Source of the DNA: Acetobacter oryzifermentans
Lineage (GTDB): Bacteria; Pseudomonadota; Alphaproteobacteria; Acetobacterales; Acetobacteraceae
Reading direction: 5' to 3'
DNA length: 64,000 nt
Assembly (NCBI RefSeq): GCF_001628715.1
Contig: NZ_CP011120.1
Coordinates: forward strand, 1,891,501-1,955,500
The notes below the pieces were generated by a model. It was not told where the DNA came from and searched no databases. It saw only the letters and a list, made by a program, of their open reading frames with translations. Of the stretch, positions 17,328-26,513 are shown piece by piece. Both the position numbers and the translations under genes were made by a program. The stretch's first letter is position 1; each line of letters begins with the position of its first letter.

Positions 17328-18203
17328 ATGACAACTCAGCAGACAATCGGTTTTATTGGGTTTGGTGCCATGGCCAGCCGTATGGCTGCTCATCTGGAAA
17401 AAGCCGGATATGCAACCCTTGCCTATACTCCCTCTGGCAAGGGGGGAGATGGCGTAACCCGTTTTCTGCCCACTCCGGCAGAAGTAGCCAGCAAGGCAGA
17501 TATTGTTCTGGCCTGCGTACCGGATGATGAAGCCCTTGCCGCCAGTATGTACGGGCCACAAGGCGTTCTGGCAGGCATAAAGGCAAATGGTTTGCTGCTG
17601 AATGCCAGTTCCGTTTCCCCAGAAGCCGCAGATGCCCTGCAAAAAGCCGGACAGGAAAAAAAGATCTGCGTTATAGATTGTCCGGTATCTGGCAGCACAC
17701 CAGAAGCAGAATCTGCCAATCTGGTTATTCTGGCCGGTGGAGATGATGCCGCTATTGCGCGTGCTCAGCCCATTTTTGATAAAATTGGCCGCATTACCAT
17801 TCATGCTGGGCCATCTGGCAGCGGTGCGCGCCTTAAACTGGTGATCAATGGCATTATGGGTGCCGGGTTGGCCGCTGTGGCAGAAGGTATTGCCTACGGG
17901 CTGGCCGCTGGGTTGGATCGTTCCATGCTGTTTGATGCGCTGGATGAAATGGCTGTTATTTCTCCGCACCACAAGCGCAAGATCAAAATGGCCAAAGCAG
18001 GAGATTTCTCCCCGCAGTTCCCTGCTCGCCTCATGCAAAAAGACATGCGCCTGCTCATGGATGCCGCAGCTCGTCTGGCAGTGCCCGCACCTACGTTGGC
18101 AGCCGTTACGCAGCAACTTTCCCTTGCCCGCCGCGCGGCAGAAAATGCTGATTATTCGGTTCTGATTGGCGTGATGGAAAAAATTGTCGCCAACGACGCC
18201 TGA
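17328..18203 (+). CDS. NAD(P)-dependent beta-hydroxyacid dehydrogenase (HIBADH family)
   Basis: 291 residues. The Rossmann motif IGFIGFGAMASRMAAHL is at the N-terminus, DCPVSGSTPEAE is the substrate-binding motif near 122, and the catalytic-Lys block GSGARLKLVINGIMGAG lies near 164-180. This is the 3-hydroxyisobutyrate/tartronate-semialdehyde/6-phosphogluconate dehydrogenase superfamily. Possible substrates are hydroxyisobutyrate, glycerate or succinic semialdehyde; the sequence does not decide. Soluble enzyme, apparently a single-gene unit. Its last 52 bp overlap the end of the convergent gene. Confidence 0.85.
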   Translation: MTTQQTIGFIGFGAMASRMAAHLEKAGYATLAYTPSGKGGDGVTRFLPTPAEVASKADIVLACVPDDEALAASMYGPQGVLAGIKANGLLLNASSVSPEAADALQKAGQEKKICVIDCPVSGSTPEAESANLVILAGGDDAAIARAQPIFDKIGRITIHAGPSGSGARLKLVINGIMGAGLAAVAEGIAYGLAAGLDRSMLFDALDEMAVISPHHKRKIKMAKAGDFSPQFPARLMQKDMRLLMDAAARLAVPAPTLAAVTQQLSLARRAAENADYSVLIGVMEKIVANDA

Positions 18204-19006
18204 ATACCAGCGCAACATACAGCAAGCCTGTCCCCTATTCCACGGGGCAGGCCTGCCTGCTCGCTTCCACGCGCCAGATCACGCTTTGCCAACACCGCAG
18301 GTAAAGCGGTTTTACGACATTGTGGCTCCAAAGCTGCAAAATCACATTCTTGCAAAAATGTCTTTCCAGCCTGCCTGAGTTGTTCCTGCGTGCCGGGAAA
18401 CAAAAAACGGCCACTCCCTGCAAGCAACGGCCAATGTCTTAACATGGAGCCTGCCCCGTAAGCCGCCCCTCCGGCTGCCAAGCGTTGTAGCTCATCAGAA
18501 TCCTGCACACCCAGAAGTTCACCTATCGCCTGTTGGAAAGCACCAGCGCCATCGCGCATCATAAGCACCCAGCGCTCTACATCTTGCGTGGTCTCCAGTT
18601 CCATTTCTCGCGCAGCAATCATTCTCAGGCACGTTTCACGCTGCACTTGTCCGGATTCCACAAGCCTCATAAGGGCGGGGGCCAAAATATGTTCTGGCTT
18701 GCGTTGCTGCTCCAGCACCTCTCGCCACCATTGCAGGCGAATATACCCAGCCATTGGCCCTGCCACAGATGCAGAACGTGCGGGAGTCAAAGCGCGAATC
18801 AACTCATTATGGAAAGCCAGAAGAACATAAGCGGCATCACGCACAGAAGTCGGCAGAAACCATAAACACAACGCCCGGTCTGGGTCTGCCTGCACAGCTT
18901 TTTGCACTTCCATTGCGAGAAGCTGATGTTCCTGCTGCGCCATTGGCTCTGATATCTCCCTTACCCAAACGTAGCTTGATATGCGGGAAACCTGTGCATG
19001 GCCCAT
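18152..19006 (-). CDS. squalene/phytoene-synthase-fold protein, NDUFAF6-like
   Basis: About 284 residues; a start at the internal Met22 (18943) fits the family better. Motifs RDAAYVLLAFHNELIRA and GPMAGYIRLQWWREVLE place it in COG1562. However, the Asp-rich DxxxD motifs needed for prenyl-diphosphate chemistry are absent: the first position reads HNELIR. This resembles the NDUFAF6 branch linked to respiratory complex I assembly in mitochondria, so it is probably not a squalene or carotenoid enzyme. Complex I function in this organism is an inference. Overlaps the convergent dehydrogenase by 52 bp. Confidence 0.75.
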   Translation of the reverse strand: MGHAQVSRISSYVWVREISEPMAQQEHQLLAMEVQKAVQADPDRALCLWFLPTSVRDAAYVLLAFHNELIRALTPARSASVAGPMAGYIRLQWWREVLEQQRKPEHILAPALMRLVESGQVQRETCLRMIAAREMELETTQDVERWVLMMRDGAGAFQQAIGELLGVQDSDELQRLAAGGAAYGAGSMLRHWPLLAGSGRFLFPGTQEQLRQAGKTFLQECDFAALEPQCRKTALPAVLAKRDLARGSEQAGLPRGIGDRLAVCCAGIQASLATIFSITPIRTE

Positions 19007-19200
19007 GCGTTTGAATAATCCCGCTTTCCTAACGGAAGGCCCTTATTGTAAGCCCTGCTGGCAAGGCAAGTTTCCGTGAGTATGGCTGCGCAAGGCACAT
19101 GTCATGCGCCTTTCCCTTGACGCATCTGCCCTGCGCCCATAGCTCTGGAACTCAGGTGTGTTCCCTCACACGCCCCGCCTTTAGAATACGGAGTATTAAA

Positions 19201-19809
19201 ATGGCTTTTGAACTGCCTGCCCTCCCCTTTGCACCCACCGCACTTGGCCCACGTGGCATGTGCCCAGAAACGCTTGAATACCATCATGGCAAGCATCATC
19301 TGGCCTACGTCAACACCCTGAACAAGCTGCTGGAAGACAAGCCCGAATTTCAGGGTAAGTCTTTGGAAGAAATCATTCTGGCTGCCCACGGCAAAGCAGA
19401 CCTTACCGGCCTGTTCAACAACGCTGGCCAGCATTGGAACCATTCCTTCTTCTGGAACTGCCTCTCCCCCAATGGCGGTGTGATTCCAGAAAAGCTGGCT
19501 GCAAAAATTGCCGCCGATTTTGGCAGCATTGACACCTTCAAGGAAGAATTCCGCAAGGCTGCTGTTTCTCAGTTCGGTTCTGGCTGGGCATGGCTGGTTC
19601 TGGGTAAGGATGGCAAGCTGGCCATCACCAAAACGCCTAACGGCACCAACCCGTTGGCCGAAGGTCAGGGCAAGGCCCTGCTGACAGTGGACGTGTGGGA
19701 ACATTCCTACTACCTGGACTTCCGCAACCGTCGTCCAGACTACGTCACCAACTTCCTGGACAAACTGGCGAATTATGAATTCGCTGAAGCCCAGCTGAAC
19801 GCGGCGTAA
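19201..19809 (+). CDS. sodB: superoxide dismutase (Fe/Mn family, Fe-type)
   Basis: 202 residues from the ATG at 19201, which is preceded by GGAG and gives the canonical MAFELPALPF start. Metal ligands are seen in HHGKHHLAYVN (His), HWNHSFFWNC (His) and DVWEHSYYLDF (Asp and His). It disproportionates superoxide in the cytosol, which is relevant for a strongly aerobic bacterium. FFWNCLSPNGG and the overall sequence favour the iron form. A strong terminator follows. The codon choice is regular, suggesting high expression. Confidence 0.95.
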   Translation: MAFELPALPFAPTALGPRGMCPETLEYHHGKHHLAYVNTLNKLLEDKPEFQGKSLEEIILAAHGKADLTGLFNNAGQHWNHSFFWNCLSPNGGVIPEKLAAKIAADFGSIDTFKEEFRKAAVSQFGSGWAWLVLGKDGKLAITKTPNGTNPLAEGQGKALLTVDVWEHSYYLDFRNRRPDYVTNFLDKLANYEFAEAQLNAA

Positions 19810-19832
19810 GTTTCCCTTATCAGGAAAACACT

Positions 19833-19866
19833 AAAGGCAGCACCTTACTGGGTGCTGCCTTTTTTA
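19833..19866 (+). terminator. Rho-independent terminator after sodB
   Basis: Stem AAAGGCAGCACC/GGTGCTGCCTTT with a short loop (TTACTG) and a T run, beginning 24 nt after the sodB stop. Confidence 0.9.
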
Positions 19867-19939
19867 TTGGAAACTCTGCTTCCTCAAGGTGTTCTGCTCG
19901 CACCATCTATCACCCATGCACGAAAACGCATCACGCCCC

Positions 19940-19968
19940 CTTGATTGTCTCTCTCAACGTTCCAATCT
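19940..19968 (+). promoter_or_regulatory. candidate sigma-32 (RpoH) heat-shock promoter for clpB
   Basis: CTTG at 19940-19943, an 18-bp spacer and CCAATCT at 19962-19968. Alphaproteobacterial RpoH promoters follow CTTG-N17/18-CYTATNT; this matches all fixed positions except one (A for T in the -10). It lies about 95 bp before the clpB ATG, the expected place and gene. Confidence 0.5.
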
Positions 19969-20063
19969 CAATTTATGAAGAATGAGACCACGCTGACATT
20001 GCCTACATGGGGTGCCAGCAGGGCCTTCAGTCGCCTGATGTAAAAGGGACAAGAGGGATTATA

Positions 20064-22679
20064 ATGGATATTGCAAAATTTACAGATCGTTCACGCGGCT
20101 TTTTGCAGGCTGCGCAAACAATAGCTTTACGTGATTTTAACCAGCAGCTTACACCAGAGCATCTGCTCAAGGCTATGCTGGATGATAATGAAGGAGCTGC
20201 TTCCTCACTTATTCGCAGTGCGGGTGGCAATCCGGAAGCTGTAAAAGCCGCAACCGAACAGGCTTTGGCAAAACTGCCAAAAGTTCAGGGCAGCGGTGCA
20301 GGGCAGCCAGCAGCAACACCGGAACTGGTGCGTATTCTGGACAATGCAGAACAAACCGCCCAGAAAGCTGGTGATAGCTTTGTTGCACAGGATAGACTGC
20401 TTGTAGCTATTGCCGCATCTGATACGCCAGCAGGCCGTGCATTAAAAGAAAACGGTGCCTCTGCTGATACACTTGAAAAAGCCATTACGACTATTCGCAA
20501 AGGACGCACAGTGACCAGCGAAAACGCTGAAGCCAATTTTGATGCACTTAAAAAATATGCCCGTGATGTCACGGAAGTTGCTCTTAAAGGCAAGCTAGAC
20601 CCCGTTATTGGGCGTGATGAAGAAATCCGCCGTGCCATTCAGGTTCTGGCCCGCCGCAGCAAAAACAACCCGGTTCTGATTGGGGAACCCGGTGTGGGTA
20701 AAACCGCTATTGTGGAAGGCTTGGCCCAACGTATTGTTAATGGCGATGTGCCCGAAGCGCTGAAAAACAAAAAACTGCTTTCCCTTGATATGGGCGCGCT
20801 GGTTGCTGGCGCCAAATATCGCGGTGAATTTGAAGAACGCCTAAAAGCTGTTCTGAAAGAAATTGAATCCGCCGAAGGCCAGATCATCCTGTTTATTGAT
20901 GAAATGCACACGCTGGTTGGCGCTGGCCGCACCGATGGGGCGATGGATGCCTCTAACCTCATCAAGCCGGAACTAGCCCGCGGCACACTGCACTGCATTG
21001 GCGCCACCACGCTGGATGAATACCGCAAGTATATTGAAAAAGATGCAGCCCTTGCCCGCCGCTTCCAGCCGGTATTTGTGGGTGAGCCTTCTGTTGCGGA
21101 TACAATCTCTATTCTGCGTGGTATTAAGGAAAAATACGAACTCCATCATGGTGTGCGTATTACCGATGGTGCGTTGGTGGCAGCAGCCACACTTTCCAAC
21201 CGCTACATCACAGACCGCTTCCTGCCCGATAAAGCGATTGATCTGATTGATGAAGCCGCAAGCCGCCTGCGTATGCAGATTGACAGCAAGCCCGAAGAAC
21301 TGGACGAGCTGGACCGCCGCATCATTCAGCTAAAAATCGAACGTGAAGCCTTGAAGAAGGAAGATGATACGGCCAGCAAGGATCGTCTGGAAGCCGTAGA
21401 ATCTGAACTGGCTGATCTGGAAGAAAAGTCCAACACGCTTAGTGCCGCATGGCATGCGGAAAAAAACCGCGTAAACACCATTCAGAAACTGCAGGAACAG
21501 CTTGATCAAGCACGTTCTGATGTAGAAGTGGCACAGCGTAAAGGTGACTTGGGGCGCGCATCTGAACTGATGTATGGCGTTATCCCCAACTTGCAGGGCC
21601 AGATCGCAGAAGCTCAGAAAACAGAAGAAGAAACCGCTAAGAAAGATGATCTGGTTTCCGAAGCTGTTACGGATCAGGGCGTGGCTTCTGTTGTATCTCG
21701 CTGGACTGGCGTGCCGGTTGATCGGATGCTGGAAGGTGAACGCGCCAAGCTGCTGCGTATGGAAGACGAACTGCGTAAATCCGTGGTTGGTCAGGAACAA
21801 GCTCTTAAAGCTGTTTCCAACGCGGTGCGTCGTGCCCGTGCTGGCTTGCAGGACCCCAACCGCCCGATTGGTTCCTTCCTGTTTCTCGGCCCGACAGGTG
21901 TTGGTAAAACAGAGCTGACCAAAGCACTGGCCCGCTTCCTGTTTGATGATGATAAAGCCCTGCTGCGTATCGACATGAGTGAGTTCATGGAAAAGCACGC
22001 AGTGGCCCGCCTGATTGGTGCCCCTCCGGGTTATGTGGGGTATGAAGAAGGTGGCGTGCTCACAGAAGCTGTGCGCCGTCGCCCTTATCAGGTCATCCTG
22101 TTTGATGAAGTAGAAAAAGCACATGAAGATGTGTTCAACATTCTGCTTCAGGTGCTGGATGATGGCCGCCTAACGGATGGGCAGGGCCGCACGGTAGACT
22201 TCCGCAACACCCTTATCATTCTCACCAGCAATCTGGGTTCTGAATATCTGGCCAACTTGCCGGATGGGGAATCTCCCGACATGGTGCAGGCACAGGTGAT
22301 GAAGGTTGTGCGTGAGCACTTCCGCCCTGAGTTCCTGAACCGTCTGGATGAAATCATCCTGTTCTCGCGGTTACAGAAAGCGGATATGACCAAGATTGTG
22401 GATATCCAGATTGCTCGCTTGCAGCAGTTGCTGGATGATCGCAAAATCAGTCTGCACTTGGATAAACTGGCCGAAGCATGGCTGGCGAATGAAGGGTATG
22501 ACCCCATTTACGGTGCCCGCCCGCTTAAAAGGGTTATTCAGCGCACGCTGCAAAACCCGCTGGCAGAACAGCTTCTGGAAGGTAATATCCTTGATGGAGA
22601 AACGGTTAATATCTCCGCCAATGGTGATGGCCTGCTGATCAACGGTAAAACCGCAGCACAAACAGAAGCAGCCATGTAA
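20064..22679 (+). CDS. clpB: ClpB chaperone (HSP100 disaggregase)
   Basis: 871 residues from ATG 20064, preceded by AGAGGG; frames further upstream add unconserved residues. Layout: N-domain (about 1-145), AAA-1 with [13 protein letters not shown] (about 203), a long coiled-coil middle domain (about 400-525, rich in Glu/Lys/Gln), AAA-2 with [13 protein letters not shown] (about 605) and the pore loop GYVGYEEGG, then a C-terminal domain. ClpB threads aggregated proteins apart with DnaK. A likely heat-shock promoter lies upstream and a strong terminator downstream, so it is a single-gene unit. Confidence 0.97.
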   Translation: MDIAKFTDRSRGFLQAAQTIALRDFNQQLTPEHLLKAMLDDNEGAASSLIRSAGGNPEAVKAATEQALAKLPKVQGSGAGQPAATPELVRILDNAEQTAQKAGDSFVAQDRLLVAIAASDTPAGRALKENGASADTLEKAITTIRKGRTVTSENAEANFDALKKYARDVTEVALKGKLDPVIGRDEEIRRAIQVLARRSKNNPVLIGEPGVGKTAIVEGLAQRIVNGDVPEALKNKKLLSLDMGALVAGAKYRGEFEERLKAVLKEIESAEGQIILFIDEMHTLVGAGRTDGAMDASNLIKPELARGTLHCIGATTLDEYRKYIEKDAALARRFQPVFVGEPSVADTISILRGIKEKYELHHGVRITDGALVAAATLSNRYITDRFLPDKAIDLIDEAASRLRMQIDSKPEELDELDRRIIQLKIEREALKKEDDTASKDRLEAVESELADLEEKSNTLSAAWHAEKNRVNTIQKLQEQLDQARSDVEVAQRKGDLGRASELMYGVIPNLQGQIAEAQKTEEETAKKDDLVSEAVTDQGVASVVSRWTGVPVDRMLEGERAKLLRMEDELRKSVVGQEQALKAVSNAVRRARAGLQDPNRPIGSFLFLGPTGVGKTELTKALARFLFDDDKALLRIDMSEFMEKHAVARLIGAPPGYVGYEEGGVLTEAVRRRPYQVILFDEVEKAHEDVFNILLQVLDDGRLTDGQGRTVDFRNTLIILTSNLGSEYLANLPDGESPDMVQAQVMKVVREHFRPEFLNRLDEIILFSRLQKADMTKIVDIQIARLQQLLDDRKISLHLDKLAEAWLANEGYDPIYGARPLKRVIQRTLQNPLAEQLLEGNILDGETVNISANGDGLLINGKTAAQTEAAM

Positions 22680-22708
22680 TTTCTGCCTTGGCAGAGTGTG
22701 TTACACAG

Positions 22709-22738
22709 AACGGGAAGGCTTAGGCCTTCCCGTTTTTT
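22709..22738 (+). terminator. Rho-independent terminator after clpB
   Basis: Stem CGGGAAGGC/GCCTTCCCG with loop TTAG, flanked by AA and TTTTTT, starting 30 nt after the clpB stop. Confidence 0.92.
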
Positions 22739-22767
22739 ATGAAACTTGCTGATCAAAGGAATGTAGA

Positions 22768-23400
22768 ATGTCGGAACCTGTCTGGCTGGTATGGGCCAGA
22801 GAAATTCAGGCCATTGCCCAGACAGGGCTTACCTATGTGCAAGACCCGTTTGATAAAGAACGCTATGAAATGCTGCGCAATCTGGCCGCGCAAATGATGG
22901 CCGAAGGCAGCCATGTAGATGTGCAAAAAATAGAAAACCTGTTCAGCCAGCAATCAGGTTACGCCACGCCCAAGCTGGAAGTGCGCGTTGGTGTGTTTGA
23001 TGCCCAGAACCGCCTGTTAATGGTGCGCGAAGTGCTAGACAGCAACCGCTGGACCGTGCCCGGTGGCTGGACAGATGTAAACCTGACCGCATCTGAATGT
23101 GCGGCCAAAGAGGTGTGGGAAGAAACTGGCTATACAGTGCGGATTACCAAGTTAGCCATGGCGCTGGATCGCGCGCGCCAAGGGCATATGCCGCCAGAAC
23201 CTTTTTCTGTCACCAAGCTATTTTTTCTGGGCGAAATAAGTGGGGGGGAAGCTACCACCAGTATTGAAACAAGCGAAGTTGGCTTTTTTGCACAGAACAA
23301 TATCCCGCAGGATATTTCAACCGGGCGCATTACACCGCACGAAATTACCCGGCTTTTTGCACATCAAGCAGACCCCGAATTGCCTACAGATTTTGACTGA
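22768..23400 (+). CDS. Nudix hydrolase with N-terminal YjhB-like domain
   Basis: 210 residues. Residues 1-65 match the helical N-terminal domain found in nucleoside-diphosphate-X hydrolases (PF12535 type; WLVWAREIQAIAQTGLTYV). The Nudix domain follows (about 68-200), with a box reading GGWTDVNLTASE then AAKEVWEETGY; the usual Arg of REVxEE is Lys here. Predicted to cleave a nucleotide diphosphate linked to another group; the substrate is not deducible. It lies between two terminators, so it is an independent unit. Confidence 0.88.
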   Translation: MSEPVWLVWAREIQAIAQTGLTYVQDPFDKERYEMLRNLAAQMMAEGSHVDVQKIENLFSQQSGYATPKLEVRVGVFDAQNRLLMVREVLDSNRWTVPGGWTDVNLTASECAAKEVWEETGYTVRITKLAMALDRARQGHMPPEPFSVTKLFFLGEISGGEATTSIETSEVGFFAQNNIPQDISTGRITPHEITRLFAHQADPELPTDFD

Positions 23401-23403
23401 ATA

Positions 23404-23459
23404 AAAAATCTGACATCAGGATTTTAAAAATATTTATCCTGATGTCAGAGCTTTTCTTT
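23404..23459. terminator. bidirectional terminator between Nudix gene and hflX
   Basis: Stem CTGACATCAGGAT (23410-23422)/ATCCTGATGTCAG (23436-23448), with an A run on the left and T-rich CTTTTCTTTTT on the right. It serves the convergent Nudix and hflX genes and closes the long ispDF-to-hflX operon. Confidence 0.88.
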
Positions 23460-24806
23460 TTAAGCGAGCATCGGTTGGATGTGGGAAAACTGGCGCTCAA
23501 ACCGGGCGCGATCCTCTGTTGAAAGGCGAACAGTAATATCTGTCTGTTCATCCTTGTCTTCCCGCGCAACAACTTCACCGTGCTGATAAAGCCAAGCCGA
23601 GGCTGCTCCATCTGCCAACGGCAAACGGTAACGCACCGTTTCCATACCTTGTGTAATACGCGCATCAATACGCGCCAGAAGTGTTTCCAAGCCATCCCCT
23701 GTAATGGCGGAAATAGCAATGGTATCTTCTGTTTGCGGAATAGCTTCTGGGCCACCCAGAAGATCAACCTTGTTCAGCACTTCAATGATGCGTTCCGGCC
23801 AATCCTGTTCCAGCATATCATCCTTCGCCATACCTTCCAGAACACCCAGCACATCTTTTTTCTGGGCTGCGCTATCTGGATGCGCCACATCGCGCACATG
23901 CAGGATAATGTCTGCCTCTGCCACTTCTTCCAACGTAGCCCGGAAGGCCGCAATCAGCTCCGTTGGCAGATCACTGATAAATCCTACCGTGTCAGACAGA
24001 ATAACCCTCCGGCCAGAAGGCAGGTCAATCGCGCGCATAGTAGGGTCTAGCGTCGCAAAAAGCTGATCCTGCGCATACACAGTGGCACCCGTAAGCGCAT
24101 TAAACAGCGTGGATTTACCTGCGTTGGTATACCCCACCAAAGCCACTACCGGGAAAGGTACGCGCTTACGTGCCTGCCTATGCAACCCGCGTGTGCGCCG
24201 CACCTGTTCCAGATCTTTTTTAAGCCGCACAATACGATCACCGATCATACGCCGGTCGGCTTCAATCTGGGTTTCACCGGGGCCACCAAGAAAGCCAAAG
24301 CCACCGCGCTGGCGTTCAAGATGGGTCCACAAGCGTACAAGGCGGGAACGCTGATATTCCAGATGCGCAAGTTCAACCTGCAAGGTGCCTTCCTTTGTGG
24401 CGGCACGGGCACCAAAAATATCCAGAATAAGGCCGGTACGATCTATAACCTTACAACCGCATTCTGTTTCCAGATTACGCTGTTGGGCGGGGCTAAGCTT
24501 TGCATCCACCACCACCACATCAACCTGATCTGCCTTAACAGCAATACGCAGGGAATCTACCTGCCCCTTACCTAAAAGGGTGGCGGAACGCCTGCTGCGC
24601 AGAAGCAATACATCCTTGCGCACAATAACCAGCCCAATAGAGGCTGTTAGTCCCACGGCTTCTTCTAACCGTGCCTCTGCGGCCCGCACATCCTGCCCGT
24701 GGGCAGAACGCTCCCACGGCAGGATAACTGCCGCACGGGTTGCTACTTTCTTTTTCTTTTCAGAGAAACTCGTCGCCAAGAGAAAGGTCCCTGTCTGCCT
24801 GCGCAT
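23460..24806 (-). CDS. hflX: ribosome-associated GTPase HflX
   Basis: Up to 448 residues. The HflX N-terminal domain with [11 protein letters not shown] and [10 protein letters not shown] precedes a linker rich in Arg/Glu and [13 protein letters not shown]. The G domain has GYTNAGKST, the DTVGFI switch and NKVDLL. HflX splits stalled or heat-damaged ribosomes. The ATG at 24806 overlaps the end of hfq by 47 bp; an in-frame TTG at 24779 would shorten the overlap and keep all conserved parts. hfq-hflX adjacency is typical of proteobacteria. Last gene of the operon. Confidence 0.93.
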   Translation of the reverse strand: MRRQTGTFLLATSFSEKKKKVATRAAVILPWERSAHGQDVRAAEARLEEAVGLTASIGLVIVRKDVLLLRSRRSATLLGKGQVDSLRIAVKADQVDVVVVDAKLSPAQQRNLETECGCKVIDRTGLILDIFGARAATKEGTLQVELAHLEYQRSRLVRLWTHLERQRGGFGFLGGPGETQIEADRRMIGDRIVRLKKDLEQVRRTRGLHRQARKRVPFPVVALVGYTNAGKSTLFNALTGATVYAQDQLFATLDPTMRAIDLPSGRRVILSDTVGFISDLPTELIAAFRATLEEVAEADIILHVRDVAHPDSAAQKKDVLGVLEGMAKDDMLEQDWPERIIEVLNKVDLLGGPEAIPQTEDTIAISAITGDGLETLLARIDARITQGMETVRYRLPLADGAASAWLYQHGEVVAREDKDEQTDITVRLSTEDRARFERQFSHIQPMLA

Positions 24807-25044
24807 CGGCAGTGTTGGAATCGGAAATATTGACAGGAATGCTGGGCATTACCGTGCTGATGGCATGCTTGTAGATAAGCTGGGTTTGTTCATCACGCCG
24901 TAAAAGAACAACCTCATCATCAAACCATGTAATAAATCCCTGTAACTTAACGCCGTTAACCAGAAACACCGTAACAGCCGCGCGTGAGCGCCGGATCTGG
25001 TTCAGGAACGCATCCTGCACGTTATATGCACTCTCTTTTTCCAC
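24760..25044 (-). CDS. hfq: RNA chaperone Hfq
   Basis: 94 residues with a textbook Sm fold: Sm1 [25 protein letters not shown] and Sm2 [10 protein letters not shown], the latter with the family's YKHAISTI-like motif. [14 protein letters not shown] continues the Sm1 strands. The tail after about residue 70 is short and acidic ([19 protein letters not shown]). Hfq binds small RNAs and mRNAs as a hexamer. It lies between ntrX and hflX in the usual alphaproteobacterial order. Confidence 0.97.
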   Translation of the reverse strand: MEKESAYNVQDAFLNQIRRSRAAVTVFLVNGVKLQGFITWFDDEVVLLRRDEQTQLIYKHAISTVMPSIPVNISDSNTADAQADRDLSLGDEFL

Positions 25045-25121
25045 AGTGTGAGGCCCTATTCCGTTCTCATTATTATATTTTAGCCGGACTGCCTGCCTAA
25101 AGCCTGCAACCTTGAAACATG

Positions 25122-26513
25122 TCAGCCCACGCCTCGTTCCTCAGATGTTACACCAAGCTGCTTAAGTTTGCGATGCAAAGCGCTGCGCTCCATGCCCACA
25201 AACAGCGCTGTACGGCTGATATTTCCGCCAAAACGCAAAAGCTGAGCTTGCAGATACTGGGTTTCAAACAGATCACGCGCTTCTCTTAAGGGCAATGCCA
25301 TAACATCTGTTGAGGCATCAAACTTCAGCAATGCGGGCGCACTTTCCCCCACAGTAGAGGGCAGCATATCTGCGCGAATGGGCTCTTGGCTGCTCCCCGG
25401 CTGCATAATCAGCACACGTTCCATGAGGTTGCGCAATTCTCGCACATTACCCGGCCAATCATAGGCCTGAAGGGCGGCAACGGCATCGGGCGAGAGTTCA
25501 CGCGTAGGCAAACCAGCCATTTCTGCTGCGCGGCGCAAAAACATGGCTGCAAGCCCGGGAATATCATCCCTTCTTTCTCGTAGCGCGGGCATACGCAGCG
25601 GCACAACTGCTAACCGATAATACAGGTCTTCCCGAAAACGCCCGGCCATAATTTCAGCCTGCAAATCACGGTTTGTGGTAGCCAGCACACGCACATCCAC
25701 TTTAACGCGGGCATCACCACCCAGACGTTCGAATGTCTGATCCTGCAAGGCCCTTACAATCTTGCCCTGTGTTTCCAGCGGCATATCTGCCACTTCATCC
25801 AGCAAAAGCGTGCCACCATGTGCGCGTTCCAACACCCCGGTACGGCGACCTACGCCTTCTGTGCCGCCTTCAAGCCCGAACAGTTCTTCTTCAAACCGTC
25901 CCGGTGCCAGCGTGGCGCAGTTGAGCGCAACAAAAGGGCCGTCCTCCCGCTTGGAGCGAGCATGGATCATACGGGCAGCCACTTCCTTGCCTGCCCCCGG
26001 CCCGCCGCTGATAAGTACGCGTGAGCCTGTGGGAGCTACTTTTTCTATCTGGTTTCTAACGGCTGCAATCTGGGCGCTGTTACCAAACAGTTCCGTATCC
26101 TGCCCGGCTTTTATGCGCAGTTCTTCGTTCTCACGCGCCAGCCGCGAAGCCTCCAGCGCACGCCGTACAATAACCAGCAGTCTATCTGCCTGAAATGGCT
26201 TTTCTATAAAATCGTAAGCACCATGCTGAAGCGCCGCCACGGCTGTTTCAATTGTGCCATGGCCAGAAATCATGACAACAGGAACAGAAGATTCCTCGGC
26301 TTTCATGGCCTGAAGAATGGCCAGACCATCCATGTCTGACCCTTGTAGCCAAACATCCAGAATAACAAGTGATGGCCTACGAGCCCGAAAAGCGGCCAAT
26401 GCGGTATCTGCACTGGCGGCTACGCGTGTTTCATAACCTTCATCACTCAGAATGCCCTCAATCAGCATTCTGATATCGGGTTCATCATCAACAATCAGGA
26501 TTTCATGCGCCAT
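25122..26513 (-). CDS. ntrX: NtrX response regulator (AAA+, Fis-type HTH), no GAFTGA loop
   Basis: 463 residues: receiver with phospho-acceptor Asp53 (VILDVWL), AAA+ domain with Walker A GGPGAGKE (170-177) and Walker B LLLDE (236-240), and a C-terminal helix-turn-helix ([21 protein letters not shown]). Where sigma-54 activators have GAFTGA, this has [14 protein letters not shown] (about 213-226). NtrX of Brucella and relatives also lacks that motif and regulates through other RNA polymerase forms. Partner of NtrY (genes overlap by 11 bp). Expected inputs are redox, oxygen and nitrogen status. Confidence 0.94.
   Translation of the reverse strand: MAHEILIVDDEPDIRMLIEGILSDEGYETRVAASADTALAAFRARRPSLVILDVWLQGSDMDGLAILQAMKAEESSVPVVMISGHGTIETAVAALQHGAYDFIEKPFQADRLLVIVRRALEASRLARENEELRIKAGQDTELFGNSAQIAAVRNQIEKVAPTGSRVLISGGPGAGKEVAARMIHARSKREDGPFVALNCATLAPGRFEEELFGLEGGTEGVGRRTGVLERAHGGTLLLDEVADMPLETQGKIVRALQDQTFERLGGDARVKVDVRVLATTNRDLQAEIMAGRFREDLYYRLAVVPLRMPALRERRDDIPGLAAMFLRRAAEMAGLPTRELSPDAVAALQAYDWPGNVRELRNLMERVLIMQPGSSQEPIRADMLPSTVGESAPALLKFDASTDVMALPLREARDLFETQYLQAQLLRFGGNISRTALFVGMERSALHRKLKQLGVTSEERGVG

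Noticed and set aside
17319..18218. 299-residue open frame antisense to the dehydrogenase gene
   Set aside because: It mirrors the real gene almost end to end, is rich in Cys/His/Gly/Gln in the way antisense frames are, and has no family resemblance; the plus-strand product has clear Rossmann and catalytic motifs.
18152..19006. hopanoid or carotenoid synthase (HpnC/HpnD/CrtB) annotation
   Set aside because: The Asp-rich substrate-binding motifs needed for prenyl-diphosphate condensation are missing.
21330..22124. 264-residue minus-strand frame inside clpB
   Set aside because: Antisense shadow of the clpB middle and second AAA domain; no start signal or protein-like motif.
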